Assembly: GCF_023716665.1 (NCBI RefSeq)
Contig: NZ_CP071860.1
Span: forward strand, 558,001 to 622,000
Reading direction: 5' to 3'
DNA: 64,000 bases
DNA from: Vibrio sp. SCSIO 43135
GTDB lineage: Bacteria > Pseudomonadota > Gammaproteobacteria > Enterobacterales > Vibrionaceae
The notes below the pieces were generated by a model. The model was not told the DNA's origin. It was given only the letters and a program-made list of their open reading frames with translations, and made no database searches. The position numbers and the translations under genes are program-made. This document shows positions 18,601-29,800 of this stretch, piece after piece. Within the stretch, counting starts at the first letter, position 1, and the number at the start of each line of letters is the position of its first letter.

Positions 18601-21600
18601 AGCTCATCTACTGATCGAAATAATAGCCCTTATAAAACAGGGAGCTATGCGGGTAGTCCTGCGAATTATGCCGACAATAACAATATTGATACCAAGGTGG
18701 ATATCGACCCGAAAACGAAACAAGGTATGGGGTTTGTTCGTTATACAATCCGTGGTTTAGTGCGAAGTGACTATGAAAAATATGAAATTTCAAATACGGC
18801 GGAGATACATGACCCAATCAACAACCTAGATCAGTCTGCATCTGCAGAGATAGGGGACAGTGGTGATGAAAAACTCAACGTCTCGATAGTCAAATCAGCA
18901 GATAAACGACGTTTTATCCCGGGAGAAGACGTTACCTACCTGATCACTTTGGCTAACCTCAGCGAAAACAAAGCCGACAGACTTAAGTTGGTTGACCCTC
19001 TCACTCAAATCAAATCGTTATTGGCGAACCAAAAAGATGATCATTTCGCCAACTATCGTGATCAGTCGCCGTTTGAATATTGGCAGTTCGACTACGCTGA
19101 TGGCGCTGGTTGGCGCGGTAAGGTGACTGACGACTTGATTTACCCTGAAGGGGATGAAAACACCACATTTTCTTTGGCTGCTGGTGAAACCCGAACATTT
19201 AAGATAAAAGCGCGCATCAAAGACAACGTTATCGGCTCGGATAACGAGGGCTTTCTTGAGCCAATAATAGCGAACGATGCGTACATCTTCAGAGATTACA
19301 AGCAAGTGACGGAAGCCTCGCATGTTTCTCACCATGAAATGGAGCGAGTCGCATCTGGCGGCGATGTGACACGCGAACTCCTTGTTAATGGCTCACCAAG
19401 TCGATACTACGCACCAGGCGATACGCTGACCTATAAAGTGACGCTATCTTCTCAAAATGGCTACATGAACGACCATGTGGTGGACGAGAACATTAAGGGC
19501 GTGAGTGTTCAGTTACTCGACGGAACATCAGCAAACCCGTTTAACGACACGTTCAGCGTAGATGTAGGTAAAGAGGACAGTGATGGTGGTAATGGCACGA
19601 CGACTGGGGAGCAGGATGGCGTAGTTGCCGACAATGAAAACATTGATACAACAATTGATGTGGCTGGTGGCGATTCTGTTTGGTACACGGTTGAGGGCGT
19701 TGTTCGTGATGACGCGGTCGGAGATATCACTATTGGCGGTATTACCGTTGAGCCATACGAGTACCATTTAACGTTCACCAAAACAGTCGACCAAAAGAAC
19801 TACCAGCCGGGTGAAAACCTGACCTACCGATTGACGGTTAAAAATGACGGTAAGGGCAGTGCTTACTACATCCCAATTGAGGATGAGCTCTCCACGATAG
19901 AGGTGGAACTGATCGATACCACTCAAGGCAAAGCATTCCCTAACGGCTGGAAAATCGAACCCAAGGTACTTGGCGGAAGTAAAGTCGCGGAAGTAGATCT
20001 TGATGGCACGCTGGCAGACAACCGTGATATCAATACTCATATCTCAGTCCCTGCTGGTGAAACGATTCAATACGTCGTGACAGCGCCGGTCAACCAGAAT
20101 GCCGTCGGCGATATTTTGAATTTGCTTCGAGTCGACAATGATACGGTCAGTGCCGAATCTAAAACGGATACGGAAAAATATGTCTTTGAGAAGCGGGTGC
20201 TGAAGTACTACGACAAAGATGGCAAAACAGAACTCGTCGGTGGCTATACGCCGGGTGGTTACATCGAGTATCAAATCCTATTAGAGAACAAGAACAATGT
20301 TCACTTACAGGATGTCAGAATAGTGGATAAGATCCAGGAAATATCCACTCGCTACTACAATGATACAACGGGGCAAGCATTTGATTCTTGGACCATAAAA
20401 ACCGAAGTTGACGATAGTGGTCTCTCGCACGCAGGGGTTACTGCAGATAACGATGATATTGATACAGAGTTTGACATTGCAGGTAGCAAATTTGCTAAAG
20501 GCGGTACGTTTGTTCGCTACGTAATCAAAGCGAAAGTGTCTGAAAAAGCGGTGGGCTCTATTCAAAATATCGCTCGAGTAGATGATAGCCATAACTTGCC
20601 GTCAGAACGCTCTGATATGTTGGCTGCTGACCTTAAGAAAACACATAAAGCCTACACAGACACCAGCTTTAATACTCAGAAAACCAACTATAACTTTGAC
20701 TCAAGTGACAATGGGCAAGACGTTGCTTATCACCTTCGTATAGAAAACAAAGGTAAGGGTACGGAGTTTTTAGCTTCGCTTAAAGAAGAGTTTTCTAAGG
20801 TTAAATCTCGCTTGGCGCAAAATGCCGCAGGAGAGCCGAATGACCAGAAAGGTTTTGTGTTTGAACAATATGGTTGGACAGTAACAGCCACTACCTCGGG
20901 TGAGTTAGTGACAGATATTGGTGGTTACGCGGGTGGTTCAAATGTCGATATCAATATTCCAAAGCTATCCATTGCGCCTGGTGGTTGGATTGATTTTGTT
21001 ATTGAGGGCAAGATTCGAGACGATGCGTTAGAAAATGTCATCGTGAAGCCAAACTACAACGGTAGCAGCTTTCAAAAATCAACGATTAAGCCAGACGCAC
21101 AAAATTTATTAGTGAGTAAACAGATCCTCTCGATTGGTGGTAGAGCTTACCGTGATGGTGATACCTATAAACCAGGCGAGGAAGTCATCTATTTGCTTGA
21201 TGTCGATAACGCAGCCAAAGTTTGGACAGACCAAACCCGTATTCGTGACATTGTGTCTGACATTCAAGTAGAAGTGATTGGCGGTGCAACAGAGCAAGCG
21301 TTTGATAGCTTTGCTATTACCCACACGATTTCACAAGGCCTAGAGCTTCGCGTCGATACTTACTTACCAGACTATGATGCGAATAGTGACATTGACCTAA
21401 TCACCGATATTGGCCCAGCTGAAGACATTCAGTTCACTATTAAGGGGACGATTCGTGAAGATGCGCTGGGTGAAATTGATGCGAACAAAGCCGTAGGCGG
21501 AAGCACTACGGTCGTGACACCTACGATTCCACCTATCGCACCTAAAATCGATTTTGAAAAGCTAGTCGTCAATACCACTGCCGATAGCAGTTCTTGTACT

Positions 21601-24600
21601 TTCCCGTCGAATTCTGGCAGCGGTTGTGAATATAACCCAAGTGGACAGGTGAACTACACGATCACTGTAGAGAATAACGGTGAAGGCATTGCAAATGACG
21701 TGTCTATCGTCGATGAGCTCAACAAGATTTCAACCTCTACTGGGACAAAAGCGTTCAGTAACTTATCGAGCACCATTTTAGAGAAACCAAGCTCTGACCG
21801 CTTTGCTATTTCGGGCAGCTATGAAGGCAATAAGCCTTTAAACGCGACATTCGACCTTATGCCGGGTGATAAGGTTGTATTTGGACTGTCAGGAGTCGTC
21901 GATGCGGACGCGACAGGGACTATCACTAATATCGCGAAAATAGATGGAACCGATTCTAACGACATCGTTTTAGGGCAGGGGCAGGCGGAAATTTTGGCGT
22001 CAAAATCAACGGATACACCAACCTACGTACCGGGCGGTGAAGTCCGTTACACCATGTACGTGGCAAACAAATCCGACTCTAACGTTGACGTACGAGTTCA
22101 AGACCAAATCTCAAAATTTACCGTAGAAACGGCAGACGGCACTCAGAAAACGGCACTGAAAGATTGGACAACATCGGTCAAGTTTGTCGGCAATGCTGGT
22201 GCGGCTCATAACGATGCGAGTGCTATTCAAACTAAAGGTGATATCGACGCTATTGTTAAGCTAGGGGCTGCGGGCACCGAGCCAACTGTTCTGCAAATTA
22301 ACGTCGTTGGTCATGTGCGTGATGATGCGATTGGCAAGTTTGGAAACACTCTATACGTCGATACAAAGCAATACGATTTGCAGCAACACTTTATTTACCC
22401 AGAGCAAGGTACTTTGCAAGTAAGCAAGGTGGCTTCATTGTCCCCGGCTCTCTATGCACCGGGTGATTCGATTGGTTTTGATATCGAAGTAGAAAACACT
22501 GGCGGTGGTTACGTCCAAAATGTGGTGATTGAAGACCTCGCCAAACAGATCAAAGCGGATGTGGTAGATAGCTTATTGCCTCAGCAGGCTTTCGACTCTT
22601 GGGATGTTTCGAAGAGCAGTGTTTCAGTGGTTGACTCATCGGCGAGTAAAACACAGGTGATTTCGGAAACGGCCTTTGACAGCAGTGATGGATTCAAAGG
22701 TAACTACAACATCGCTCCTAACTCTAAGGTGGTTTTGCATTTAGAGGGCACAGTTCGTTCGAATGTCATCGGAGAGATTGAAAACCAAGTGGAGGTAACA
22801 GCAGATAACCAAGATGCATTAACTGCTCGCGCAACTTATCAACCAATTGATGCTGAAGTCACAGTGTCAAAAACGGTCGATAAAGACGTGTATCTCGCGG
22901 GTGATACGCTGATTTACACTATCGTACTGACCAACACCCAGCGCGTATGGGCGGCAGATGTGAATGTTGTCGACCTGATTGACAGAGTAAGCTCAACGTC
23001 CATTTCCGGTGCTACGGTTACCGCGTTTGATGCTGGTAGCTATCAAATTACAGGGGTATCGTCACTAGGAACCACTTCGTTACCAGCTCTTTCGGGTGAC
23101 TACATTGATAATACGGTCGACATTGCCCCGAATGACACCATTACCGTAACCATTAAAGCGACGCTCAAAGAAGACATCGTTGGTGAAGTTAAGAATACTG
23201 TGACGGTGGATTACGATGGCAAAACCGTTGGTGATGAAGCAGTTAGCGAACCGTTGGTACCTAAACTCAGTGTGACCAAGCAAGCGGTTCATCCGACCTA
23301 TGAACCCGGAAAACAAAATGGGTTCACTATCACGATAGAAAACCAAGACGCCGCCTTCGCTAACGATATTACCTTGCAAGATGTGATTTCCAGCATTTTG
23401 GTAGAAACGACAGATGGCACAGAGCAGTTGGCTTTCAGTCGCTGGTTGGTTGACTGGAAAGCAGATGATCCTAGAACTCAAGTTCAGTCTTCAACCTACA
23501 GTTGGGACACCGACATCAATAATGTCATTGATTTAGCACCAAACGACACCATTGTGTTCACGATTGAAGGGCCGGTCGAAAGCAAGGCTATTGGGCAGAT
23601 CGAAAATACGGCATTGGTGAAGTTTGATGGTAAAGAGTACTCACCTACAGCGGTGATTGAGCCTGAGAAATCCACTATTAAGGTAGAAAAGGTCGCTGAT
23701 AGAGAGTATTACCAAGCGGGTCAGTTGGCTCAATTTACCATCACGGTAAACAACGATGGCAATGGGTTTGCCAATGATGTTGAACTAACAGATTTGATGT
23801 CTGATGTGATGGTTACCCTGGTCGATGGCAGCAAAGGCAAAGCATTTGAACAGTGGGCCATTGAAACCAAATACAGTGACCCAAGGTCGTCACTGGTAAC
23901 GGAGCCAACGGGCAACAACCCAGATATCGATACCTTGGCGGATATTGCGCCTAACAGTAATATTACCTTTGTCATCAAAGGTAAAGTAAACAGCTACGCT
24001 ACTTCTGATATCTATAACCAAGTCTCGGTAACCGCTCCGACTGAAGCACCGATAACGGCGGACGCTTTGATAAAACATCGACCTGTGTCGTTGAAATTAG
24101 AGAAGTTTGTGGGTGAAGCGGGTAGTGATACCCAAATGGCCTATGAACCGGGCAAAGAGGCAACATTCCGAGTGGTTCTGAGTAACCAGAACGAAGCATT
24201 TGTTGCTGGTATTCAGCTAAAAGATCTCTTGAAGTCGATGCAGGTGACTACAGTCAAAGGTAGCACTGAGAAAGCATTTGAAACATGGACGATAGATGTT
24301 TCTAAAGGCAGCAAGCTAACCTCTATTTCACCAGACCCAAGTGGTGCGAATAAAGAGGTTGATGCGACAGTAAACCTAGCCCCAAATGATACCTTGGAAT
24401 TGACTATCAAAGGCAAAGTGAACGAGTTTGCCAATGGTCAGATTGACAACAAGGCCAGCATGACCAGGTTGTCGGGGCGCGCTCAACGTTACACCGCAGT
24501 CGCTAGCCTATTGCCTGAGCCAGATAACGTACTCATCACGGAAGTAGCCGATAACCCGATTTATATCGCAGGGGAGCAATCAACGTTTAGGGTAACCCTA

Positions 24601-26790
24601 TTTAATGACAGTAAAGGGTTTGCTAACGATATCGTACTGAGCAATATGGTTTCACGTATGTTGGTACCGACTCGACCAGACATTAGCACTGGCCAGCGTC
24701 AGGTGGTGAGAGCGTTTACTGATTGGACAGTTGATATCAGTAGTAGTGATCCGAGAACGAAAGTGATTCCAGGTTCTATCGTTGCCAACGCGGACATTGA
24801 AGCGGTGATGGATATTGCGCCGGGAGACAGTGTGGAGTTCGCAATTACAGGTACAGTCGATGCCCGAGCCATGGGTGAGATTGTTAACGTAGCGAACAAG
24901 ATTGCAGAAGCAAAAGATAACGCTCAGAACGGTGGTAGCAATGCTGGTGGGAACACATCCAACCGCAGTGCTACCTCACTTTCAAACCACGCTACGATAG
25001 AAACGGTCAGCGCGATGATTACGCCTGAAGCCGTACGTTTTGCTATTGATAAAACCACATCCAAAGGCGACAACGCGCAATATACCAACGAAGATGACGA
25101 GTTGGTGTACTTGCTTAAAGTGAGTAACGAGGGTGCTGCGACGATTTCGGGTGTCGAGATGGTTGATGAAATCAGTAAGCTTGTTGGAGCGAATGGCAAC
25201 GCATTATTTACTTCTTGGAAAGTGCGAATCGAAGAGTGGCCAACAGGGCAATTGAAAGGGGAGTTTACGGACAAAGATCTGATGTTACCTGACGGTAGCC
25301 TATCGCTTGATCTTTTGCCTTACATGGGTAATGGCTATGAAATTACCATCACCGGCCAACTTAACAAAGGCTTAGATGACAATGTCACTAACACCTTTAG
25401 CGTTAAAGATCCGGCCACAGGTCAAACGGCTTCTGATTCAGTAACCATTCACGTTAAAAAGTTTGCTGATAATGAAGGGCAGCTTTCCGTCACCAAAGAG
25501 GCCTTGCAAAACGATGTTTCTGTCGGCGATGTGGTTGAATATGAAGTCATTATTCAGAACAACAATGATTCTGAATTCAAGAATGTCAAATTGGTCGACC
25601 ACTATCCAGCAGGGTTCGAGTATGTTGAAGGCTCGACTGAAATGACCAATAGCGGGCCTGATGGCGCATTCGATACGGGGGATGATGTGCTGTCCACCGC
25701 TGACCCATCTGTTACCAATGAAATGGTGTTCAATGTAGGCGATATGCTGGCTTATGGTAACGATGACGGGACGACCACTGAACAAGTCCGTATCCGTTAC
25801 TTACTCAGAGTCAGTGTTGGGGCGACGTTTGGCAAATACGTCAATACTGCTGTTGCGATGACCCCTCCTGAAGGCCAGACTTCGGGGGCTCTTGTGGTGA
25901 ACTCAAATAAAGCCAGTGCGATCGTCGAAGTGGTGCCAGATAAGGTTTTCGATACCGCCTCTATTATCGGTAAAGTCTTTGAAGATCATAACCAAGATGG
26001 CTTCCAAGCAGATGCCACAGCTTACGATGTACACATTAAAGTAAATATGGATGAACAGGATTATATTTCTGGAACCACTTTAATCACCAAAGAAGGGGCA
26101 GAAATCCAGTTAGAGGATGTGCCATTCAAATCGGATTACCACCCAAGCACAACTTATGGTGTAGAGCTGAACACTAAAGGCCAGTATGAACACGGTTATG
26201 GTGAGGCTAACGCTCGTCTGGAAAATCAACACGACTCTGTGTTGGCGAAAGGCCACACGTTGGACAAGTTGTTCGGTATTTCTTCAAATCGAACCTTACC
26301 GCACAGCAACAAAATCGCGTACCAGCTAAAAACTCGCTCCCGTGCAGGTTTCTCTTTCCGTATTGAAACCAATGCAGGTAGCTATTTGGAATTCGATCGT
26401 GACGGCAAGATCAAGACCAATCATTCGTCGGATAAGGCTGAGGGTCTATCGGCTGAGAACTTGGATATAACGCGCAACCTTTACAAAGACGGAAATGATT
26501 ACCTGTGGGAAATCGTTATCGAGAACAAGGGGATCTATGAAGATGGTATTCCAGGCGTTCGATTACTTACTACAGAGGGGATAGTGATTGAAACCGATCA
26601 ATACGGTCGATTCCACGTGCCTGATCAGTGGGTGTTGGATAAGAAGGGCAAAAACTTCTTAGTGAAAGTCGATACCGATTCGCTGCCAACTGGCATGAAG
26701 GTCATCAGTGAAAACCCGAAAGTACAGAGGATCTCTCCGAATAAACTGACTAAGTTCAACTTCAGTATTCATACCGGGGAGGAAGATTAA
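15676..26790 (+). CDS. Giant DUF11-like repeat protein, predicted cell-surface protein (3704 residues)
   Basis: An 11.1-kb gene. A signal peptide (SHLLVCVCTLASFQALA) is followed by about 22 units of roughly 130-170 residues, starting near residues 25, 169, 306, 468, 611, 754, 923, 1065, 1234, 1362 and so on to about 3121. Each has the same plan: a K-rich first strand, Y-x-PG-x-x-h-x-Y, then h-x-h-x-N-x-G-x-G-x-A, a D-x-h segment, an AF-x-x-W strand, a D-I-D segment, an I-A-P-x-D/E turn and a final G-x-I-x-N strand. The unit near 3269-3420 is a canonical DUF11 (VEYEVIIQNNNDSEFKNVKL). The C-terminus has an SdrD-B-like GKVFEDHNQDGF and a second GVRLLTTEGIVIETDQYGRF module. GTG start after GGGAAAG. 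No LPXTG or membrane anchor; probably held by the barrel and lipoprotein encoded next. Confidence 0.85.
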   Translation: MSFYKCLARVSHLLVCVCTLASFQALAAGEIEVTVSPSSAVYENSEYISYQIEIKNTTAKPLKNVRIEDLFWDTTSTGGRAFDSASVTATHSWGSSEGTFTGTDANLEVADATLFAFGKVTYSISALVSDSVVGDIQLGSTTVEADINGDGSSESFTPSSGSVFKPVAYQYEMELTADKSEYAVGGRLTYTLQVTNTGRYDVRGLDISLPLDSLNVASNGGSTISPFQAINISGKKSGSSSDLGSYNSSGDLNVTDARIASGGSLTYTIDTTIADTLVGDIEVMADSSTKDGNVTTTPVVTPPSEPKVEIEHSLDKTNPYLVSTKRNYTVEVSNQGGGIAHDYHVKQNIADLVSKLGLANNLSSEHNHSDIDGNPYRSWTVEVSDIGDNSLSNYRSSGIQSNIPIDDTVSIYPGESITYLIKAELSPVAIGPVLGANAAVYDASGNLVKDSQIGSVIEAERVLDVNDSEINIQKTTKASEYLPSGQVEYEIKVTNSSSKYFANDLAVVDDLTCVQTEQAGGAGTGSAFKRWKIEPSSSEDDKGTDPGSYSYGNWITSPVTLSPDVAPGETVTYTLTAEVNDSSVGLIIDDNPACSDNVSEEGSGIQMPEDNLRASKDVDSRYYSAGDILTYTIRVDNDGDGFADQIPVIDDLTAVQTVNVYGEVKPAFDSWTITAEAFHSDGSAASATDTGISGSIDGSMADGKILDVKATIEPHSYVIYTIAAKTNPLANGHIQNSVTVDNFVYADRGSDPHDFEITLNKTVKTNTSGGFNSERVSYSKNDNEVTYQLHVKNKKGNGFATNVSIIDEISKIEAGVLEPDNESKKVFTSWTISAAIVSDNALLNGNDTYTKVGDFEDNKDLNVTAQIPPDVEIIYTIVGQMDRSDGDRILYKRFDNTVTVKTPDSDSQESTSDTAVVYPKEPDVVVVKTTQESEFFPGQWVTFDVTVYNRGAGYANEVSVKDDIKVMNAFSKWEISSSTDRNNSPYKTGSYAGSPANYADNNNIDTKVDIDPKTKQGMGFVRYTIRGLVRSDYEKYEISNTAEIHDPINNLDQSASAEIGDSGDEKLNVSIVKSADKRRFIPGEDVTYLITLANLSENKADRLKLVDPLTQIKSLLANQKDDHFANYRDQSPFEYWQFDYADGAGWRGKVTDDLIYPEGDENTTFSLAAGETRTFKIKARIKDNVIGSDNEGFLEPIIANDAYIFRDYKQVTEASHVSHHEMERVASGGDVTRELLVNGSPSRYYAPGDTLTYKVTLSSQNGYMNDHVVDENIKGVSVQLLDGTSANPFNDTFSVDVGKEDSDGGNGTTTGEQDGVVADNENIDTTIDVAGGDSVWYTVEGVVRDDAVGDITIGGITVEPYEYHLTFTKTVDQKNYQPGENLTYRLTVKNDGKGSAYYIPIEDELSTIEVELIDTTQGKAFPNGWKIEPKVLGGSKVAEVDLDGTLADNRDINTHISVPAGETIQYVVTAPVNQNAVGDILNLLRVDNDTVSAESKTDTEKYVFEKRVLKYYDKDGKTELVGGYTPGGYIEYQILLENKNNVHLQDVRIVDKIQEISTRYYNDTTGQAFDSWTIKTEVDDSGLSHAGVTADNDDIDTEFDIAGSKFAKGGTFVRYVIKAKVSEKAVGSIQNIARVDDSHNLPSERSDMLAADLKKTHKAYTDTSFNTQKTNYNFDSSDNGQDVAYHLRIENKGKGTEFLASLKEEFSKVKSRLAQNAAGEPNDQKGFVFEQYGWTVTATTSGELVTDIGGYAGGSNVDINIPKLSIAPGGWIDFVIEGKIRDDALENVIVKPNYNGSSFQKSTIKPDAQNLLVSKQILSIGGRAYRDGDTYKPGEEVIYLLDVDNAAKVWTDQTRIRDIVSDIQVEVIGGATEQAFDSFAITHTISQGLELRVDTYLPDYDANSDIDLITDIGPAEDIQFTIKGTIREDALGEIDANKAVGGSTTVVTPTIPPIAPKIDFEKLVVNTTADSSSCTFPSNSGSGCEYNPSGQVNYTITVENNGEGIANDVSIVDELNKISTSTGTKAFSNLSSTILEKPSSDRFAISGSYEGNKPLNATFDLMPGDKVVFGLSGVVDADATGTITNIAKIDGTDSNDIVLGQGQAEILASKSTDTPTYVPGGEVRYTMYVANKSDSNVDVRVQDQISKFTVETADGTQKTALKDWTTSVKFVGNAGAAHNDASAIQTKGDIDAIVKLGAAGTEPTVLQINVVGHVRDDAIGKFGNTLYVDTKQYDLQQHFIYPEQGTLQVSKVASLSPALYAPGDSIGFDIEVENTGGGYVQNVVIEDLAKQIKADVVDSLLPQQAFDSWDVSKSSVSVVDSSASKTQVISETAFDSSDGFKGNYNIAPNSKVVLHLEGTVRSNVIGEIENQVEVTADNQDALTARATYQPIDAEVTVSKTVDKDVYLAGDTLIYTIVLTNTQRVWAADVNVVDLIDRVSSTSISGATVTAFDAGSYQITGVSSLGTTSLPALSGDYIDNTVDIAPNDTITVTIKATLKEDIVGEVKNTVTVDYDGKTVGDEAVSEPLVPKLSVTKQAVHPTYEPGKQNGFTITIENQDAAFANDITLQDVISSILVETTDGTEQLAFSRWLVDWKADDPRTQVQSSTYSWDTDINNVIDLAPNDTIVFTIEGPVESKAIGQIENTALVKFDGKEYSPTAVIEPEKSTIKVEKVADREYYQAGQLAQFTITVNNDGNGFANDVELTDLMSDVMVTLVDGSKGKAFEQWAIETKYSDPRSSLVTEPTGNNPDIDTLADIAPNSNITFVIKGKVNSYATSDIYNQVSVTAPTEAPITADALIKHRPVSLKLEKFVGEAGSDTQMAYEPGKEATFRVVLSNQNEAFVAGIQLKDLLKSMQVTTVKGSTEKAFETWTIDVSKGSKLTSISPDPSGANKEVDATVNLAPNDTLELTIKGKVNEFANGQIDNKASMTRLSGRAQRYTAVASLLPEPDNVLITEVADNPIYIAGEQSTFRVTLFNDSKGFANDIVLSNMVSRMLVPTRPDISTGQRQVVRAFTDWTVDISSSDPRTKVIPGSIVANADIEAVMDIAPGDSVEFAITGTVDARAMGEIVNVANKIAEAKDNAQNGGSNAGGNTSNRSATSLSNHATIETVSAMITPEAVRFAIDKTTSKGDNAQYTNEDDELVYLLKVSNEGAATISGVEMVDEISKLVGANGNALFTSWKVRIEEWPTGQLKGEFTDKDLMLPDGSLSLDLLPYMGNGYEITITGQLNKGLDDNVTNTFSVKDPATGQTASDSVTIHVKKFADNEGQLSVTKEALQNDVSVGDVVEYEVIIQNNNDSEFKNVKLVDHYPAGFEYVEGSTEMTNSGPDGAFDTGDDVLSTADPSVTNEMVFNVGDMLAYGNDDGTTTEQVRIRYLLRVSVGATFGKYVNTAVAMTPPEGQTSGALVVNSNKASAIVEVVPDKVFDTASIIGKVFEDHNQDGFQADATAYDVHIKVNMDEQDYISGTTLITKEGAEIQLEDVPFKSDYHPSTTYGVELNTKGQYEHGYGEANARLENQHDSVLAKGHTLDKLFGISSNRTLPHSNKIAYQLKTRSRAGFSFRIETNAGSYLEFDRDGKIKTNHSSDKAEGLSAENLDITRNLYKDGNDYLWEIVIENKGIYEDGIPGVRLLTTEGIVIETDQYGRFHVPDQWVLDKKGKNFLVKVDTDSLPTGMKVISENPKVQRISPNKLTKFNFSIHTGEED

Positions 26791-26850
26791 CCGTACACAG
26801 AACAATAAGAGCAGATGGATGTCGCTCAATACGGTTTTCTGGATAACGAT

Positions 26851-29800
26851 ATGAAGATATTTAAAAAGACTCAACTTGCAGTGTGCGTATTAACCGCAAT
26901 ACCTTTGATGGTTGCGGCAAAAGACACGAGCCAATTAGAAAAACTCGATTCTGATTCGACGGGCATTGAAGTCAGCCCCCATAAACAAGAAGACAGCTCC
27001 CGAATCTACTTAGAAGAGGGGGCAATATGGGCAAGTCGGGACATCATGCGTTTCGACCCTGTCCTAGATGTCAGTGTGGGTGATGAACTGGAAGTTGAAG
27101 ACGGCAAGCTCAAAGATGAGGTGAGCTTTACCATTACCACTAACTACAGCTACTACATCACCAAGTATCAAGTAGAGGTTTTTCGTGGTGAGGACCGAAG
27201 CTTATCTCAACCTCTTGCGGTGATTGAAGGTGGAGAGCTTGCCAATGATTTTGATATTAGCTGGGATGGTAGCAGCGACGTCGATTACACATTTGCTCCG
27301 GGTAAGCAGCTACTGTTCCGACTAAAAGTTTGGGATAAAGACGGCAACTTTGATGTGACCACGGTTGGTGTCATGGATATGGTTAAGCCCGACTCAGAAG
27401 TTGAACTGGATCGAAATGAAAACGAAGAAGATAAAGGACGACGTTTCGGTAGCGCCGAACTGATGCGTCATAACATTCCGACGTCTTCTGGTCTCGCCAA
27501 ATTTATTGGTACCGGGCTAAGAGGAGTCGATAAAGTCATTATTGGTGAAGACGAGTTTGATATCGAAGATGGTGAACTGTACGCCGAGCAGTTTCTTCCA
27601 ACCGATGCTTATGTATTTCCAACCAAAGTGGTGTTCGATAATGGTGATGAACGTCGCTATCAGTTATATGTTCGCATTCCAGATACATACTATGCCCAAG
27701 CTGGTTTAGCGGACTTCTACATTGGCAACAACCGTGTAACAGGCAATACCGGCGCGCTAGGGGTTAACGAGCAATATCAGGACGATATCTACAATCAAGG
27801 GCGTATTGCGTATTTCGGGCAAGGTAAGTTTGGTGACAAATTAAGGCTTACCACTCATTTTGACTCCAAAGACGGAGAGATCAGCGATATTTTCAAGCAC
27901 CCGTTCGCTTCAGATTCGTCGAGCGTGTTCGATATTTTAGAAGACGATGACGAGCTTTATTATGGTGACTACGGAGACAGCGCGAATATTCGTCAGGAAG
28001 TAAACACCAAGGGTAAGGTTTACTTTGATTTAGAATATGACAAATCGCAAGTGATGTGGGGCAACTACAATACTGGTCTCACGGGCACGGACAACAACGA
28101 CTACAACCGTAGTATGTATGGCTTTAAAGGGGACTACCGAACCCTTTCCACCACCAAGTTTGGTGAAGATAGGCTGAATATCGTTGGTTTTACTTCTGAA
28201 GCCGATTCGCTTTACTCCCATGAAGAATTCCTAGGGACAGGCGGCTCTTTATACTTCTTACGTCATGGTGAAGTAGTCCCAGGGAGCGACAAGGTTTACA
28301 TCAAAGTCGTTAATAAAAACAGCGGGATATCAGAAAGCGAAGTCCCGCTTGTGTCTGGTCGTGACTATGAAATCGACCCTTATCAAGGGCGGATTATCCT
28401 AACTCGCCCTCTGAACAATATTATTTCAGATAACTTCAGTAGTGTGTTGGACGACTTTCCAAGTGACGGGTACGACAACTATCTTGCAGTGGATTATGAA
28501 TACGTACCGCAAGGGAGTGATGCTTTGGATTCACTCGCTTACGGTGGCCGTGTCAAAGGTTGGGTGAACGATTATGTCGGCCTAGGTGCTTCTTACACCA
28601 CGGAAGAAAAAGATAACCAAGACTACGAAGCTTACGGCACTGATGTGACGTTGAGAGCGACCGAAGGGACTTACATCAAGGCCGAGTTTGCTCACAGTAA
28701 AGGTCGCCAAACGGATTCTAACTTTGTTTCCTACGATGGTGGTCTAACTTTTACCCCAGTGGGGGAGTCCTTAGAAGAACGTGAAGGTGATTCGGTACAG
28801 GTAAAAGCCGTTGCGAACTTATACGATCTAGCTCCAAACATCTTTGGTGCAGTGGGTAATGATGTGAAAGCTTGGTACAAATCCAAAGATGCGGGCTACA
28901 GCTACGCCAGCCAGAGTGATGACTTAGAACAAGAATCTTATGGCACGGAATTAAGGTTTCAAGCAACCGATAGAATCAGCATCGCGACTCGTTATACCTC
29001 GATGCTGGAAACAGAAATCGACGGCGACGTTAGAACCGACAGTGAACAAATTGAAGTCGAAGGCCAGTTAAAAGTGACTGAGCACATTAAGCTGTCGGCT
29101 GCGGGTAAACAAGTTGAGGAGCTCAACAACGATGGCCTGAAAGGTAAAGGTTCTCTTGCTGGTGTTCGGGCTGATTATATCTGGGATTCAGATACCAGCG
29201 TCTACATTAAAGGCCAAACAACGGTCGACAAAACCGCGGAATACGATGATAACGACAGCGTCAGTGTTGGTGCTGAAGCAAGAGTCTTCGACGACTTAAA
29301 ACTTGGCGCCGAATACACCTCAGGCGATCGCGGTACGGCAACGGAAGCAACTGCAACTTACGACGTTACCAGTGACTATTCCACATATGTGACGTATGTG
29401 GATGATAACTACGAAGGTCAAAACAACGTAATTGTCGGGCAACGAGCAGACCTAACATCGAGTGTGGATTTCTACCAAGAAAATCAGTTCGTTGACGAAA
29501 ACAATGGTAAAGGCCAAATCGACTCTTATGGTTTTGGCTATGACATGAATGATGATGTCGACTTCGGTATCGGTTATCAGCAGGGCGAAATAGAGAAACC
29601 GATTGGCGAGGGGAGAAAAGAAATCACGGAACGCAGAGCCGTTTCTTTCAATACCTCAATTGATCTCGATGATATTAGTTTTAAGCACAAGTTCGAGTAC
29701 CGTGTTGATAAGGGGAACGACAACGTCGACGCAGAAAAGAAACGTATCGATCAAATCGTTACGACAAACCGTTACACGCACCATCTCACCGAAGAATACA

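Noticed and set aside
19010..25785. Several antisense open frames of 60-133 codons inside the giant gene
   Set aside because: They lack ribosome sites and sensible protein composition and are explained as shadows of the coding strand.
15676..26790. Tandem DNA repeats in the giant gene
   Set aside because: Units are similar at protein level only; no near-identical DNA copies were seen, so no satellite-type repeat is reported.
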